From contig CM043953.1 of NCBI GenBank assembly GCA_014529385.2, forward strand, positions 93,809,342-93,873,341: DNA of 64,000 nt, given 5' to 3'. The position numbers and the translations under genes are program-made. A model generated the notes under the pieces. That model saw only the letters and a list, made by a program, of their open reading frames with translations. It was not told where the DNA came from and made no database searches. This stretch comes from Adiantum capillus-veneris. Its lineage: Eukaryota > Streptophyta > Polypodiopsida > Polypodiales > Pteridaceae. This document shows, in pieces, positions 12,022 to 24,019 of the stretch. Numbering within the stretch: position 1 is the stretch's first letter; the number at the start of each line of letters is the position of its first letter.

Positions 12022-12266
12022 GGGAGCATGATACCTTCATCTTGTTCGACCCTGGATCTACTCAGAACTTCACATCAACAGAGTTGGCCACCAAGTTGGG
12101 AATTCAAGCTTTCGAGATGGGAGATACTGTAACTGTTGATAACGCTTTCAAGGGACAGCAAGCCTTTGTTACTCCCTTGATTGGGAAGTTGAGGCTTCAT
12201 GTACAAAGCTATGTCGACAAAGACAAATTTTCATCTCTCCTCTTCAACATGAGGATGCAATCCTAG
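12022..12266 (+). pseudogene. Aspartic protease remnant of element A
   Basis: FILFDPGSTQNF at about 12035-12070 lines up with the Asp-Ser/Thr-Gly active site, but the middle residue is Pro, which should be inactivating. The following TELATKLGIQ and TVDNAFKG segments fit the retropepsin fold. The frame is lost before the RT domain. Confidence 0.75.
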
Positions 12267-13200
12267 GGGGGGGTACCATGGTTCAACCGCATGGCCATCG
12301 AATTGAGCTCCTACCAGGAAGATCACCGCCTAATAAGCCTCCTTATTGAGTTTCCCAAGCTCAACAAGAGGAGATCATGAGGCAAGTACAGGAATTGGTA
12401 GACAAAGGGATGGTGAGGCCTAGCTCCTCTCCCTTTTGTTCTCCAGTCCTTTTAGTGCAAAAGAAAGATGGTACATACCGCATGTGTGTGGACTATCGAG
12501 CACTAAACCATATTACTATCAAAAATATATTTCTTGTGCCTTGGGTAGAAGGTTTGTTTGATAAGCTACAAGGATCTACCTACTTCAGTAGGATTGACCT
12601 TAAAAGTGGATATCATCAAATAAGGATAGTAGATAAAGATATCCTAAAGACCTCGTTTTGTACAACGTTTGGCCTTTATGAATATCTAGTCATGCCTTTT
12701 GGCAAAAAGCTTTAGACCATTACATGACTTAACAAAGAAGAACTTTAAGTATTCATGGACTCCTAAGGAGAAAAATGCTTTTAATAAGCTCAAAGAGAAG
12801 CTTCCCTCCCAACCAGTCCTTATGCTTCCGGATCTCTCAAAGCCATTTGAGGTCCAATCTGATGCTTGTGGTGATTGCCTTGGAGCAATTTTGCTTCAAG
12901 AAGGGAATGCCATAGCATATGAGAGGCGAAGCCTCAATACGGATGAATGGGTCTTAGGCATTTATGGGAAAGAGCTTTTAGTTGTTCTACATGCCCTAGA
13001 CACATGGAAGCACTATCTATTGGGGACTCCGACTATTTTACTAACCGACCATCAAAGTATCAAGTACTTCATGATGCAAACCAAGCTTTCCAATAGACAA
13101 ATGAGGTGGGAAAATTTTCTTCACAATTTTATTCTTATATTGCTCACATTGTTGGTAAGCACAATCAAGTGGCAGATGCACTTTCACGATGACCAAAAGT
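12267..13200 (+). pseudogene. RT-RNase H of element A with the RT catalytic core deleted
   Basis: RT finger blocks are clear: [43 protein letters not shown], and FGLYEYLVMPFG at about 12660-12710. The frame then joins directly, near 12700-12712, to the thumb/connection (RPLHDLTKKNFKYSW). The roughly 100 or more residues that should lie between, including the YLDD/YVDD motif, are missing. RNase H follows with SDACGDCLGAILLQ, YGKELL and LTDHQSIKYF (to about 13110). The deletion and later frameshifts make this incapable of reverse transcription. Confidence 0.9.
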
Positions 13201-13204
13201 TAAT

Positions 13205-14430
13205 GTGGTGTCTATAGCAACTCATAATGATCTATCTTCTATGATAGATGAGTATGCTATTGAACTTGACTTAAAAGACATAATGTCAGCCCTTACTTTG
13301 GGGAAGAAAGAGGAACCATTTAGTTTGCATGATGGTTATCTTCTCCACGACAATAGGCTATGTGTTACCCACTCCCTTTGTGAGAAAGTCATGTATGAAT
13401 CCCATGCTCCTCCCTATGCAGGGCATAGAGGCATTCAGCCTACTCACTGAGGAGTAGAGACGTATTTCTATTGGCCTACCATGAAAGTGGACATACAAGA
13501 GTATGTTTCAAAATGTGTAGTATGCCAAAAGACTAAGTATGATAGAGGGAAGCAACCTGAATTACTCCAGCCATTGCCAATCCCTAATTCACCATGGGAG
13601 AGTATATCCATGGATTTTATCTTTGGATTATTCAAGTCTATCCATGGAAATATGGATAATAGTCGACTGCAGGTTTAGCAAGCAAGCACACTTTATTCCT
13701 GTCAAAAAGACTATTAAGGCACAGCAATTGGCAACTCTCTTTATATCTCAAATTTTCAAACACCATGGATTGCCAACATCCATTGTGTTAGATAGAGATC
13801 CTAGAATGACCAGTAATTTTTGGAAAGGTCTCTTTGAAAATCTAGGTACAAGATTGAATTTCTCTTCGGCCTATCACCCACAAACGGATGGCCAAAGAGA
13901 GATAGTCAATCTTACAATTCTTGATCTACTAAAGACCTATGTTACAAAAGTAGATCGATGCTCACAATGGAAAAAGTACTTACCTCTTGTAGAGTGTGCA
14001 TACAATAATATTTTCCATACTTCTACAGGAAAAGAACCTTTTGAAATCATTGAGGGAAGACCTAAAAGTCCCTTGCTACTTAAAGTACATGGGAAGATCT
14101 TCGTTGTCGATGAGTATAGCCGTGACCTACAAGAATCTTTTCAAAAGATTAAGGAGGCTATATCCATCTCTCAACAAAGGCAAAAGGCTATTGTTGACAA
14201 GCGTAGAAGGGCCTTAATGTTCCAAGAAAATGATTGGGTCTTACTTAAGTTTCTTAAGGCTCGATTGAGGCAAACAACGGGCAAAAATCCTACGGGCAAT
14301 CAAAAGTATTATGCTAAACTAGCAAAAAGATACTATGGTCCTTTTGAAATTTTGAAGCCAATCAATGAAAGGATTATCAACTCAAGTTGCCCAACCATTG
14401 GCTCATACACAATGCTTTTCATGTGAGCCT
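13205..14430 (+). pseudogene. Integrase of element A
   Basis: The zinc-binding HHCC region (YESHAPPYAGHRG, then CVVCQK at about 13520-13535) is followed by the core. First Asp is in SMDFIFGL (about 13610), second in VLDRDPR (about 13795), and Glu in DGQREIVN (about 13895), so the D,D-35-E triad is retained. A TGA at 13448-13450 (THxGVE context) and a frameshift near 13670 interrupt it. A GPY/F-like region (KRYYGPFEI) lies at about 14325-14355. Confidence 0.88.
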
Positions 14431-14685
14431 ACTTAGGTCCTACAAAGGAGAGCCACCAAGTGAACCAATTATTGAAGACCCTCCCGAAATTAAAGACCAA
14501 GAAGAGGTGCTACAACCCGAAGCTATCCTTAGGCATGAAGACAAGGTATGACAACATGGTAAGATTATTCAACGGTATCTTATTAAGTTCAAAAATTATC
14601 CTTTTGAAGATGCTAGATGGATGCAAGGAATACATCTTAAGGATAGTATGAAACTTATCAATGCTTACAATGCTACATTAGAGTA
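14431..14685 (+). pseudogene. Chromodomain-like C-terminus of element A
   Basis: After the GPY/F region one frame gives IIEDPPEIKDQEEV and then RYLIKFKNYPFEDARWM, the core signature of retrotransposon chromodomains, at about 14575-14630. It ends at a stop near 14683. In this family the module guides integration toward chromatin marks (known for chromoviruses; not shown here). Confidence 0.75.
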
Positions 14686-15043
14686 AGCAAATGTATAAAT
14701 TTCTTTCAAATGACCAATGTTTTTGTCTTATAAGACTAGTTCTCTTTTAATTGTGCACAAATTTAAATAGTGTACATGCTTTCAATCATGTTTGTGATGA
14801 CGAGTCTCTCAAACACCAAGTAGAATTTGTCACTCTACTTTAGGAGAATGAAATTTATTGAAGAGTAGACATGCTTCCGACAGCTACGTCTCCCAAGCAC
14901 CAAATAGATCGGTCATCCATCTTGGAATGATGTCGTAGGGTAAAAAGGGATCCTCTACCCGCTAAGAAACATTGACTAATGACTAAGACTTTACCTCTTC
15001 TACCTCATAGTCAAGGACGACTATGATTTCAAGAGAGAGTTAA

Positions 15044-16521
15044 TGTCATAAAATCTAATATGTAGCCAATCCAAGTGATTTTCTCATATTAAACTGATTA
15101 GTTAATGTGGGAGAATAGACGAGAACAAGGGTTAGAATATAGACATGTGCTTACCGGTCTATCTCAACACGAGAACAATGGTAAAGGGGTCCAAATGAGA
15201 GATGATTTGTCAAAGAGCAAGGCTAGATAATGGAGCTTAAAAGACCTTAGGGTTAGCTTCATTAAAGACCTCAAAAGGTTAGTGTTAAAATTACTTTCAC
15301 CTTAGGTAAGCTAGGGTTGAGGTGGGAACTCGGCCCAATCTTGAGGTGCTTGTCGTGCTTGCTGACTAAGGTGCTTGAGGAGCTTGTCGTGCTTGCTAAC
15401 TAAGGTGCTAAGGTGCTCCATGAATGAGGTGCTTGAGGGTAACGTGTTCCACAAATTCAACATACTCCCTAATCATGAAGGGGCAAGCCCTAATTGTAGG
15501 GGCTTGAGAGAGAACATACACACCCTCACACAAGGAAAGCTTGGTACCAAGAAAGCAAATAGGCCACTTGTTAAGCTCCTCCTCATGTTGCCCTCATGAT
15601 GTGCCTAAAGCCTATTGGTTGGCCTCCCAAGGGGTCCAATGATAAATTAGTTAATTTTAATTAATTATTGTAGCATTTATCAAGTCCTCCCTCTCAAAGT
15701 GGAAAGGGGGACACTTATCCCAAGGATTGCAAGGGTCCAATGAGCTTCCATGTTGAGCTAGAAGAGGGGGTCGACCAAAGCAAGAAGGGGGGCTCATTGG
15801 GGGGGTATACTCTCCCACACACACTCACACACACTCTCATTGTGTGAAGTGCAAAGTGCAAGAGCTCCATCTCCTTCTCCAAGCTAGTAGAGAAGTTGAG
15901 AGCCTACACCAACGCTCTTGGTTAAGTAATGCAAATCCAACAAAGAGCCATGCTTCAATGCTTAAGCTTGCCAATCTTCTCCATCTTCATTACTATGCTA
16001 TTATGTATGCTAGCAAGAAGAGTAATGATAAGTGAGGAACTACTTCTTTTTCCTATGAATGTTTCTCCTTCCTCTTCCCTATCCTCTTTCCCACTAGCTC
16101 TCTCCACCTTTGAAGGTGTTTGAGGCCTTGGGACTTAGGCTAGGGATAGTTAATGCTTTCTACAAAGTTTATGTTATGCTCATGATGCATGAAGCTTTCC
16201 ATCTTCATTGCATCACCTAGCTCACAAGGAATACAAAGATTGTATTGTACCAAGTCTCTCTTGATGGGAGAATCTATAATACAAATGCCTATTGGAGGGG
16301 GGGACTGGCTCCACATAAATCCGGTCCTCAACTGTTGTCAAGTTCTCTAAACTCTCTCTCTTGCAAAAGTATTGTTCATGCCAAGTTAATTAAGTACTAT
16401 GATTATGTTTCTACTGTCAATTAAGTTCACCCTCTATGTTCTCAAAGTAGTCTCACTAAAATGCTTTCTTTAATTCTCCTAATTCCGTTATTCTCAAAGT
16501 TCATAGGCCATTTCCATTACA
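15044..16521 (+). repeat. 3' LTR of element A
   Basis: Begins with TGTCATAAAATC at 15044 after a purine-rich AAGAGAGAGTTA, and ends with CATTACA at 16521. From 15132 on it pairs with the 5' LTR. The first 90 or so bases have no clear match in the 5' copy. Confidence 0.83.
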
Positions 16522-16629
16522 AATTTTAGTTTTTTTAAAGACAACCCAGTATGTCTGGTACCAGCTGAAATTAATTGAAAAGAGAATGGGAATCTCGGTT
16601 CATGCGAAACAAGATCTACTTACCCGCGG

Positions 16630-18294
16630 TGGTGCAGCCAAAGTGTGTCGACCCTAGCAGAGGGCACAGTCAGTGATGTGTATGCTTATGGATGCATGGA
16701 AGAGGGCTAGAGCAGATGGGAAGAGCTTGTGCAGGCAAATGGCAGCAGGAATGTATGCTTTATGTGGTTTTCTAGGCCAAAGAGGCTCCAGATAGGGCCT
16801 GACGATAGGATGGCAGATGAAGGATGATCAAGGTGTTGTTTTTTGGCCCAGATGTGTAGAGCTTGAAGTGTTGAAGGAACAGGTCTAGACCGCTCATCAA
16901 ACCGAGTTACAGAGCCCATGATATTTTAGATTGGAGGTGTAGTGCATTCCATATTCTTATCGGACAAGGCAGTTGGGGACAGCTGGCCCAAGGTGATGTC
17001 AGTGTATGGACGTGTAGTGCTCAAATTATGGAGCATACCGGTCTTTTCAGATTGCAAATCAGAGCTGTGGATTGCAAGTTATTGCCAGTTGAAGTTTTTT
17101 TGAGGGCAGGGTTGGTGTCCACCTGACCGCATGGGGAGTCGTGCCGCCATCTTATATTTTTGGGCCTTGAGAGGGTTTGTGAAGGTTTATGCACTTTTAG
17201 GGAGCTAGCAGGAGTTGACTACACGTCAAATGGAGCTCGGAGTGAAAGTTGTAGCAGTTGGAAGTCTGGGTGCAATTGCCCGAATCTGGCTACAGATGGT
17301 TTTCTTACTTTTTGCGGCCTCCGTTCGGGGTCTTGGGGAATCTTGAAGGGCGGCAAAGTCGTGGAGGAGCAAAGCCAATCATGAGAGCTTTTAGCTGGAT
17401 TTTTCAGTCCGCGATGTGGGTGGTGACATGGTAGTTTGCCAGGGGGCCATGCCCATGTGCCGAAAAGGTGCCAAAAATTGTTTTGATAAGGGGAGGTACC
17501 CACAGTGGCGCCGCCGCAACAGTGGAACTTGAGGCTGAAGACAAAGGGGGGCAATTGCATGCAAAAAAGCGGTACTAAAAATAGAAAGGGGTTCAAAAAT
17601 AGCAAGGACGAGGCTCACACGGCCGGAGGAGGCCCCGTTTGTTGGTAGAGTTTTGGAGGAGGTTTTTGGGCAAGCGAGCTCTTGGGGATCCGGGAAGGAG
17701 AAGATGAAGAAGAAGAGCGGGGAGTATTTTTGTTCAAGGGAGCCCTCGGCCTAGAAGAGGCGGACTCAAAGGTGTGTTCCTGGGTTCTCAAGACAGGACG
17801 AAGGGGAGCAGTTTGGACCGAAGGTGCTACCATAGGTGCTTTTGTGGTCATGCTCTCGGCAAGGAGAGTCGCACGAGTGGTGAAGCCAGAGATTGCAGGT
17901 TTTTCTTTGTTTCTCGAGGTCACCATGCCGAGCAGGTTGTAGTAGATTTTCACAGTTGTATAGATGAGGTTTTTCTACCATAATTGAAGCAAATCCTACC
18001 TATTTCCGGTGTCATTCCTTCCCCTTTTCCCCCTTCTTCTCTTTGCTCTGTTCCGACAATCCGATGCCGGTGTTGAAGATGTTTGTACCTCCCCGAGCCT
18101 CCATGTGCGTGAGAGAGAAAGAGAGAGTGGTGTGTGTTGTAGTACGATCGTAAACAAGCCGGATCGGTGTGGATTGTTGTCGCTTGTGCGAGTTTTGAAG
18201 GTGAACTCTAGTTGATTGGGGTGCAGTGATTATCCTGGGCTATAGAAAGGCAAACTATTTGGGTTCTGGGTGTGTTCCCCTTTCCCCCCATCCA
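16630..18294 (+). repeat. 5' LTR of element B, promoter segment missing
   Basis: Aligns with the 3' LTR end to end but lacks about 320 bp that in the 3' copy occupy about 21083-21403. The gap falls at about 17405. The missing part includes the only good TATA box of this LTR. Confidence 0.85.
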
Positions 18295-18299
18295 TCTTT

Positions 18300-18312
18300 T
18301 GGTGCCCCCACA
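18300..18312 (+). promoter_or_regulatory. Candidate primer-binding site of element B
   Basis: TTGGTGCCCCCAC lies about 5 bp after the LTR end and has the TGG start expected of a site complementary to a tRNA 3' CCA end. I cannot assign the tRNA. Confidence 0.45.
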
Positions 18313-18402
18313 GAGGAGCTATCTGATGGATCCTGTTTGAAGACGAAGTTGTGGTTTGAGAGCAAATGAGGTGGGGATTTTGAAGAGCAGATACGGTGCA
18401 AA

Positions 18403-18963
18403 ATGGCTTGGTCGGGTTTTCCTACTTTCACTGGGGTGGAAGATGCGGAAGCCTGGCTGGAGGATTATGGATTATTTGTGTTGGAAAACATGTTGACAAG
18501 GGAAGAAGGTGCAGTGAGGATTTTCCCGTTGTTGGTGTGGGGAAGTGCAAAGTGGTGGTTTGATGGGCTACCGGCAGAAGAAAAGTTGAATTGTGAAGCT
18601 TTGGAAGTGGCTTTTTGATGCGAGTATGTGCCAACGGTGTAGATGCATGAGATAAAGAGAAAGCTAGACGGTTTAAAGCAGAATCTCAATGAAAGTTTCC
18701 AAACGTTCATATGGGAATTCAAAGCCCTTTGGCGAGAGCTGATGGAGGTAACTAATACTCAAAGTGTTGATTTTCTAAAATTGAACAAGTTTTTTGATTG
18801 TCTACATGAGGAGGTCAGAGACAAAGTGGAGATGGATGGGCTTATGAAGTATGCTGAGGCGGTGAAATTGGCGAGAGGCCGGACCAAAAAGATATTAACG
18901 AAGCGACAAGCCAAGCGAGGTTTTCCAGATGATGCCAAAGCAAATGGAAGTGGTGAGAGTTGA
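18403..18963 (+). pseudogene. gag of element B
   Basis: One frame runs from MAWSGFPTFTGVEDAEAWL to GSGES, broken only by TGA at 18616-18618 and TAG at 18640-18642. It shows the capsid-like retrotransposon Gag pattern: FTGVEDAEAWLEDYG, then W-G-x-AKWWFDGLP, then LNESFQTFIWEFKALWREL and FDCLHEEVRDKV. No zinc knuckle is seen. About 187 codons, shorter than an autonomous Gag. The LTRs on both sides place it as the single recognisable gene of the element. Confidence 0.8.
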
Positions 18964-19207
18964 GCCGAAAGTGGTGCAAAGGAGTGTACCAGTGCGAGAA
19001 GAATCCAGGATTTTGTGGATGCAAAGAGATGGGGTGGTTCCCATGCCGAGGTTGCCAATTAGGTCGGCTCCAGTTGTGCAAGAGGTGGAGACAATTTTAA
19101 ATTGGGCAAGAGAAGTAGTACCAAATTGAGGCATGGATGTTCAACACTCTTTGAAGAATGGTGAAGACCAAAGGGTATGATTTGTAGATGAAGTCAAGGC
19201 AGTAAAG

Positions 19208-20142
19208 TTGGAAGAGACTCCAGAGTTGGGGACAGAGGATGAAGTTGATCCAAGCGAATACAGCTCCACGGATGCTGATACAAGCTGTAAAATAGAGTCA
19301 GCCCAATCCAGGTATGAAGAGTATGATATGTTGCATGTGCATGGCGATATGGTGGATATGTCTGAAGAGCAGGGAGCAGTGTATGCCGATGTGCCTAATG
19401 CGGATGGAGTGGAGGAGTCTATGTCCACCTATGAGGATATACAAATAGAAATGGTGCAGGATTTTGCCAAATGGGGTGATGCGGCCTTGCTTACAGGTGA
19501 GGACTAGGATGATGCAGTGTGGGGAGAATTTCTCTTTGCCTTGGCAGAGCATAATGCAGCGATAGAAGAGGTGGTCGAAGAACAGCAATTGAAGATGACA
19601 GACAGGTGGAACAGATCGATCTTGAGGAGCCAATGGTTGAAGAAGAAGATCTTGATGATGCTAGCAGAGAAGAGTGTACGAGTTCAGAGGAGGTGGAGAG
19701 TCAAGTGCAAGAGGCATGCCATATGGTAAATGAAGGTGATTTCCCATTTGGGTCTAAGCTATCAAAAGAGGTATGCAATACATTGTTGAAGTGTATGCTT
19801 GTAAGTGCATTAATGAGGTATGTTATCTGCCAGGTACGGAGCTCCATGGAGATGAACTCTGCTTTACATGGTTGGGAGGGAGGGCCAGAACTGTTGGTCG
19901 ATGCGGATGGTGTAATTGAAGTGCCAGGTGCATTAGTTGGTACAGGTGGTATGCTTACCGAGCTAGGTATGTTGATGAGGCAGGTAAAAGTGAGGAGAAG
20001 TGCTAAGGTGCTTTGTGCATATTGTATGTATGGCTGGTTGTGGACATGGGTGAAGCATTATTGGATGGATGGAAGGAGTCAGTGCCAGGTTTTCGATCCA
20101 GGCAGAAGCTATGTGATGCAAGGAGTGGGGAAACCCACTTGA
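19208..20142 (+). pseudogene. Acidic ORF of element B, function unknown
   Basis: Two frames (19208-19507 and 19606-20142), with an in-frame TAG at 19505-19507 and a frameshift at about 19600, make up one Glu/Asp-rich product (TEDEVDPSEYSS, EEPMVEEEDLDDASREE). The last third contains Cys- and Trp-rich sequence. I recognise no domain. It lies between gag and the polypurine tract, the place where pol would be in an autonomous relative. Confidence 0.45.
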
Positions 20143-20270
20143 GGTTTGGCAGGACTAGGGCCTGGTACATATGGTGGATTTTTGTGGTTTGCTCACAGTT
20201 TTGGATAGTGTCTGCCAGTTTTTGCAGCAGATAGAAGAATAAAGATGCCTTTTGGTTGAACGTGAATGTT

Positions 20271-20289
20271 CAACAAGGGGGTGGGGCAA
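20271..20289 (+). promoter_or_regulatory. Polypurine tract of element B
   Basis: A run of purines broken by single pyrimidines directly abuts the 3' LTR start at 20290; it would prime plus-strand synthesis. Confidence 0.75.
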
Positions 20290-22288
20290 TGGTGCAGCCA
20301 AAGTGTGTCAACCCTAGAAGAGGGCATAGGCAGTGATATGTATGCTTATGCATGCATGGCAAATGGCTAGAGCAGATGGGAAGAGCTTGTGCAGGCAAGT
20401 GGCAGCGGGAATGTATGCTTTATGTGGTTTTCTAGGCCAAAGAGACTCCACATAGGGCCTCACAGGGTGGCAGATGAAGGGTGATCAAGGTGCAGTTTTT
20501 TTGGCCTAGATGTGTAGAGCTTAGATTTTTTTTGGCCTAGGTATGTAGAGCTTGAAGTGCTGAAGGAACAGGTCCAGACCGCTCATTAAACAGAGTTACG
20601 GAGCCGAGGATATTTGAGTTTGGAGGTGCAATGCATTGCAGATTCTTGCTGGACAGGGAAGTTGGGGACAGGTGGTCCAAGATGATGTCAGTATATGAAT
20701 GCATACTGCTCAAATAATGGAGCATACACGTCTTTTTAGATTGCAGATCAGAGTTATGGATTGCAGGTTATGGCCAATTGAAGTTTTGCCAAGGGTTGGT
20801 GTCCACCTGATCGCATGGGGAGTCGTGCCATTGGCATTTTTTGGGCCTCGATAGGATTTGAGAAGGTGCTATGCAATGTATGGAGGTAGAAGGAGTTGAC
20901 TACTCGTCAAACGAAGCCGAGAGCGGGAAGTTGTAGCAGTTGGAAGTCTGGGTACAGTTGCACGAAGCTGGCTACAAATGGTTTTCTCACTTTTTGTAGC
21001 CTCAGTTCGAGGTCTTAGTGAATCTTGAAGGGCGACAAAGTCGTGGAGGAGCAAAGCCAATCCTGAGAGCTTTCGATCGGATTTTGCGGCTCAGTAATCA
21101 GATCGTCAGATGACAATTGGCAGGATGGGCAAGCAGGAAAAAAATAGAATTATATGGGGGGTTTTATAAAAAGAAATTTTGACTTTTGTTGAAGGCTTGG
21201 AGGGGGCTCACGAGGAACCACCACGTGGCCGGGAATTCTCCCCATATGCGTAGTGGCCGGGCGGGTCGGCAAGGTATAAGAGCCGGAAGGTGAAGTCCAT
21301 TGGGGTACATGAGGCGTGGGAGCTCCTTGGGAGCTAGAAGCCATGGCAGGAGCGCATCCGGGCGCTATGTTGGTGGCGCGTTGGGCGTCCGCCTACGGCG
21401 TAGTCCGTGATGTGGGTGATGACGTGGCAGTTTGCCAGGGGGCCATGCCCGCGTGCCAAAAAGGCGCCAAAAAATCTTCTAATAAGGGGCGGTACCCACA
21501 GTGGCGCCGAAGTAACTGTGGAACTTGAGGCACAAGACAAAGGGGGGTTCGCATGCAAAAAAGCGGTGCTAAAAATAGAAAGGGGTCCGAAAATAGCAAG
21601 GAGGAGGCTCACACGATCGGAGGAGGCCCCGTTTTTTGGTAGAGTTTTGGAGGAGGTTTTTGGGCAAGCGAGCTCTTGGGGAGCCGGGAAGGAGAAGATG
21701 GAGAAGAAGAGCAGGGAGTTTTTTGGTTCAAGGAAGCCCTCGGCCTAGAAGAGGCGGACTCAGAGGTGTGTTCCCGGGTTCGCAAGAGAAGATGAAGGCG
21801 AGCAATTTGGAGTGAAGGTGCTACCATAGGTGCTTTTGTGGCCATGCTCTCAGCAAGGAGAGTCGCATGAGTGGTGAAGCCAAAGATTGCAGGTTTTTCT
21901 TTGTTGCTTGAGGTCACCATGCTGAGCAGGTTGTAGTAGATTTCATGGTTGTATAGATGAGTTTTTTCTATCATAATTGAAGCACATCCTACCTATTTCC
22001 GGTGTGGTTTCTTCCCCTTTTCCCCCTTCTTCTCTTTTCTTTGTTCCGACAACCCGGTGCTGGTGTTGGAGATGTGTGTACATCCTCGGGCCTCTGTGTG
22101 CGTGAGAGAGAAAGAGAGAGTGGTGTGTGCTGTAGTATGATCGTAAACGGGCTGGATCGGTGTGGATTGTTGTCAATTGTGCGAGTTTTGAAGGTGAACT
22201 CTAGTGGATTGGGGTGACGCGATTATCCTGGGCTATAGAGAGGCAAAATGTTTTGGGTTCTGGGTGTGTTCCCCTTTCCCCCCATCCA
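20290..22288 (+). repeat. 3' LTR of element B
   Basis: The longer copy (1999 bp). TATAAGA at 21275-21281 within GGCAAGGTATAAGAGCC is a plausible core promoter, located in the part missing from the 5' copy. A small local duplication (GGCCTAGRTRTGTAGAGCTT) is seen at about 20501-20552. Confidence 0.87.
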
Positions 22289-22980
22289 GCAGCATTGATG
22301 AACCGGGGTCGCGAGGTGTCGAGCGAAGCGAAGGGCCATGCACAGGGGAGGTACGAGCGAGCGTGTGCATTGGTTTAAAAACCATTACACATATAAGTGT
22401 CAACTTTATGTCAATTCGTCTTATTTCTTAACAAACCCCCCAATTGTGGATAGCTCATCAATGATCTATCCCTCTCTAGACATCCACTTTCTCAAAATAT
22501 GCTATACTACAGAGAGAATTTCATAGGCATTTTAAAGGATGGATTTATAGAGAGACTTAGATATATGGGAGGCTTCTTCCCACATGGTTCTAGGTGGGCG
22601 ATTGTCCTACTCAAGGTTTCATCGCATCACTACCTTGAGATTCATACTAGCAAAGCAGCTCAAATCCTTAGAGACAAGAAGATATACAATGCAAAAAGGA
22701 GGTAAATGGTGACCAGTGGGGGGAGGTGGAGGATGTCAAGGACTATGTATGCGGGCGGCTACAAGGCCTACACTGCCATAAGAGAGATATACCCCACCCT
22801 ATTCAAAGAGAAACGCTCCCTTACTGGAGATTCACCGACAGAGAGACCTCATTACAACACAAATGGTGCCATGCAGAAGGAGGCACCACACACAGAATCA
22901 CCGCATTCTTTAAGAGATCCAACCGACCTCTAGAACCCACACAATAGGGAATTACCCTCTAGAGAGCAAAGATACTAAAA
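22289..22980. other. No recognised gene; decayed sequence
   Basis: Overlapping open frames at 22700-22947 have no motif I recognise. They precede a long GA repeat and are probably TE debris. Confidence 0.35.
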
Positions 22981-22983
22981 AGC

Positions 22984-22987
<4 letters not shown>

Positions 22988-23051
<64 letters not shown>

Positions 23052-23094
23052 GAGAGAGAGAGAGAGAGAGAGAGATTTAGAGAGAGAGAGAGAG
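22988..23094. repeat. (GA)n microsatellite, interrupted
   Basis: About 30 GA units from 22988 to 23046, then two shorter blocks separated by ATTTAG. Confidence 0.95.
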
Positions 23095-23673
23095 CACCCT
23101 GATTTTAAAGAGCAATTCCACCAAGAGACTGCAGAGCACCTGGCTCAACTCAGATCATACCAAGGCATATTCTTGAAGCAGCTATTGATACCCCCAACTC
23201 AGTCACTTGTGGTTTTGTATCATTACGAACGTAATTATGAGCTAATTTCATTGAGTTGGGGACTACAAGCTTCCAAGCTATATTTGTAAAATCTACTAGT
23301 ACTTGTTTTGTCAAGTCTTGAATCATTTTGTTGCAAGAGTCTTAGCAATTCCACTAGAATCTGGACAGACCAAGGCATAGTCGTCAAAGAGCTACCGATA
23401 CTCCCCAACTTTGATGTATACCATACTATACTCTCATTATAGCGTGCATTTCATACTTGTATGCCCTTTGCATAAATTCCTTCATTCTAAGCCCCTAGTG
23501 GTAGAGCGCCATCCTCCCCCCATCCATCATGGTCAACACTCATGGTACACCCCAAATCACCAATTTCTAAGTTAGCTTTAACTATAGTGTTCATTATTTC
23601 ACCTATAGAGAATATATTACATGCATACATGATCACTTTCCTAGATTGAGTTCGGCCCTTTGCCGAGGTTAAT

Positions 23674-23677
<4 letters not shown>

Positions 23678-23762
<85 letters not shown>
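23678..23762. repeat. (TC)n-(AC)n compound microsatellite
   Basis: CT repeat passing directly into a CA repeat. Confidence 0.95.
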
Positions 23763-23765
<3 letters not shown>

Positions 23766-23929
23766 GATTGTCCCTATGACGTTAAAACTTTCTTCTTCTT
23801 AATAGATGGTGCCCATTCTTGGGCCAAAAAAAGCCACCCTCTCTCCTACTTCTCATGGGTGTCCACAATTTGTATTTTGTAGTAGAGGCAAACACTTTTA
23901 CAAAAGGGGCATTCCCTCTCCTCCTAGGA

Positions 23930-23930
<1 letters not shown>

Positions 23931-24016
<86 letters not shown>
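23931..24016. repeat. Second (TC)n-(AC)n compound microsatellite
   Basis: Same order and similar length as the one 250 bp to its left, which suggests the pair arose by local duplication, although flanks were not seen to match. Confidence 0.95.
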
Positions 24017-24018
<2 letters not shown>

Positions 24019-24019
24019 G

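Larger units (their letters stand above)
8463..16521 (+). mobile_element. Element A: Ty3/gypsy chromovirus, nearly full length, inactive
   Basis: Two direct LTR copies (about 8463-9875 and 15044-16521) flank an internal region with a tRNA-iMet primer-binding site, Gag with a CCHC knuckle, protease, RT, RNase H, integrase and a C-terminal chromodomain-like module. That order defines a Ty3/gypsy chromovirus. Every domain has frame breaks, and the RT has lost its central part. The first bases of the two LTRs do not align well; clear similarity begins near 8473 and 15132, so the outer 5' limit is approximate. I could not find a matching 5-bp target duplication. Confidence 0.9.
16630..22288 (+). 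mobile_element. Element B: non-autonomous LTR retrotransposon with gag only
   Basis: Direct LTR copies at 16630-18294 and 20290-22288 both begin TGGTGCAGCC and end CCCCATCCA. The internal region is only 2.0 kb and encodes a Gag-like protein and an acidic ORF. Protease, RT and integrase are absent, so it must have depended on another element for replication. A purine tract (AACAAGGGGGTGGGGCAA) directly precedes the 3' LTR. Neighbouring 5-mers on the two sides do not match, so no target duplication is claimed. Confidence 0.88.

Noticed and set aside
8458-16526. Target duplication of element A
   Set aside because: TACTA on the left and AATTT on the right do not match, and the 5' LTR border is itself uncertain.
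17615-17953. Open frames inside the LTRs of element B (also 21609-21974)
   Set aside because: They lie wholly in LTRs, overlap each other on both strands and have low-complexity Ser/Pro content.
16625-22293. Target duplication of element B
   Set aside because: Flanking bases CGCGG and GCAGC do not match.
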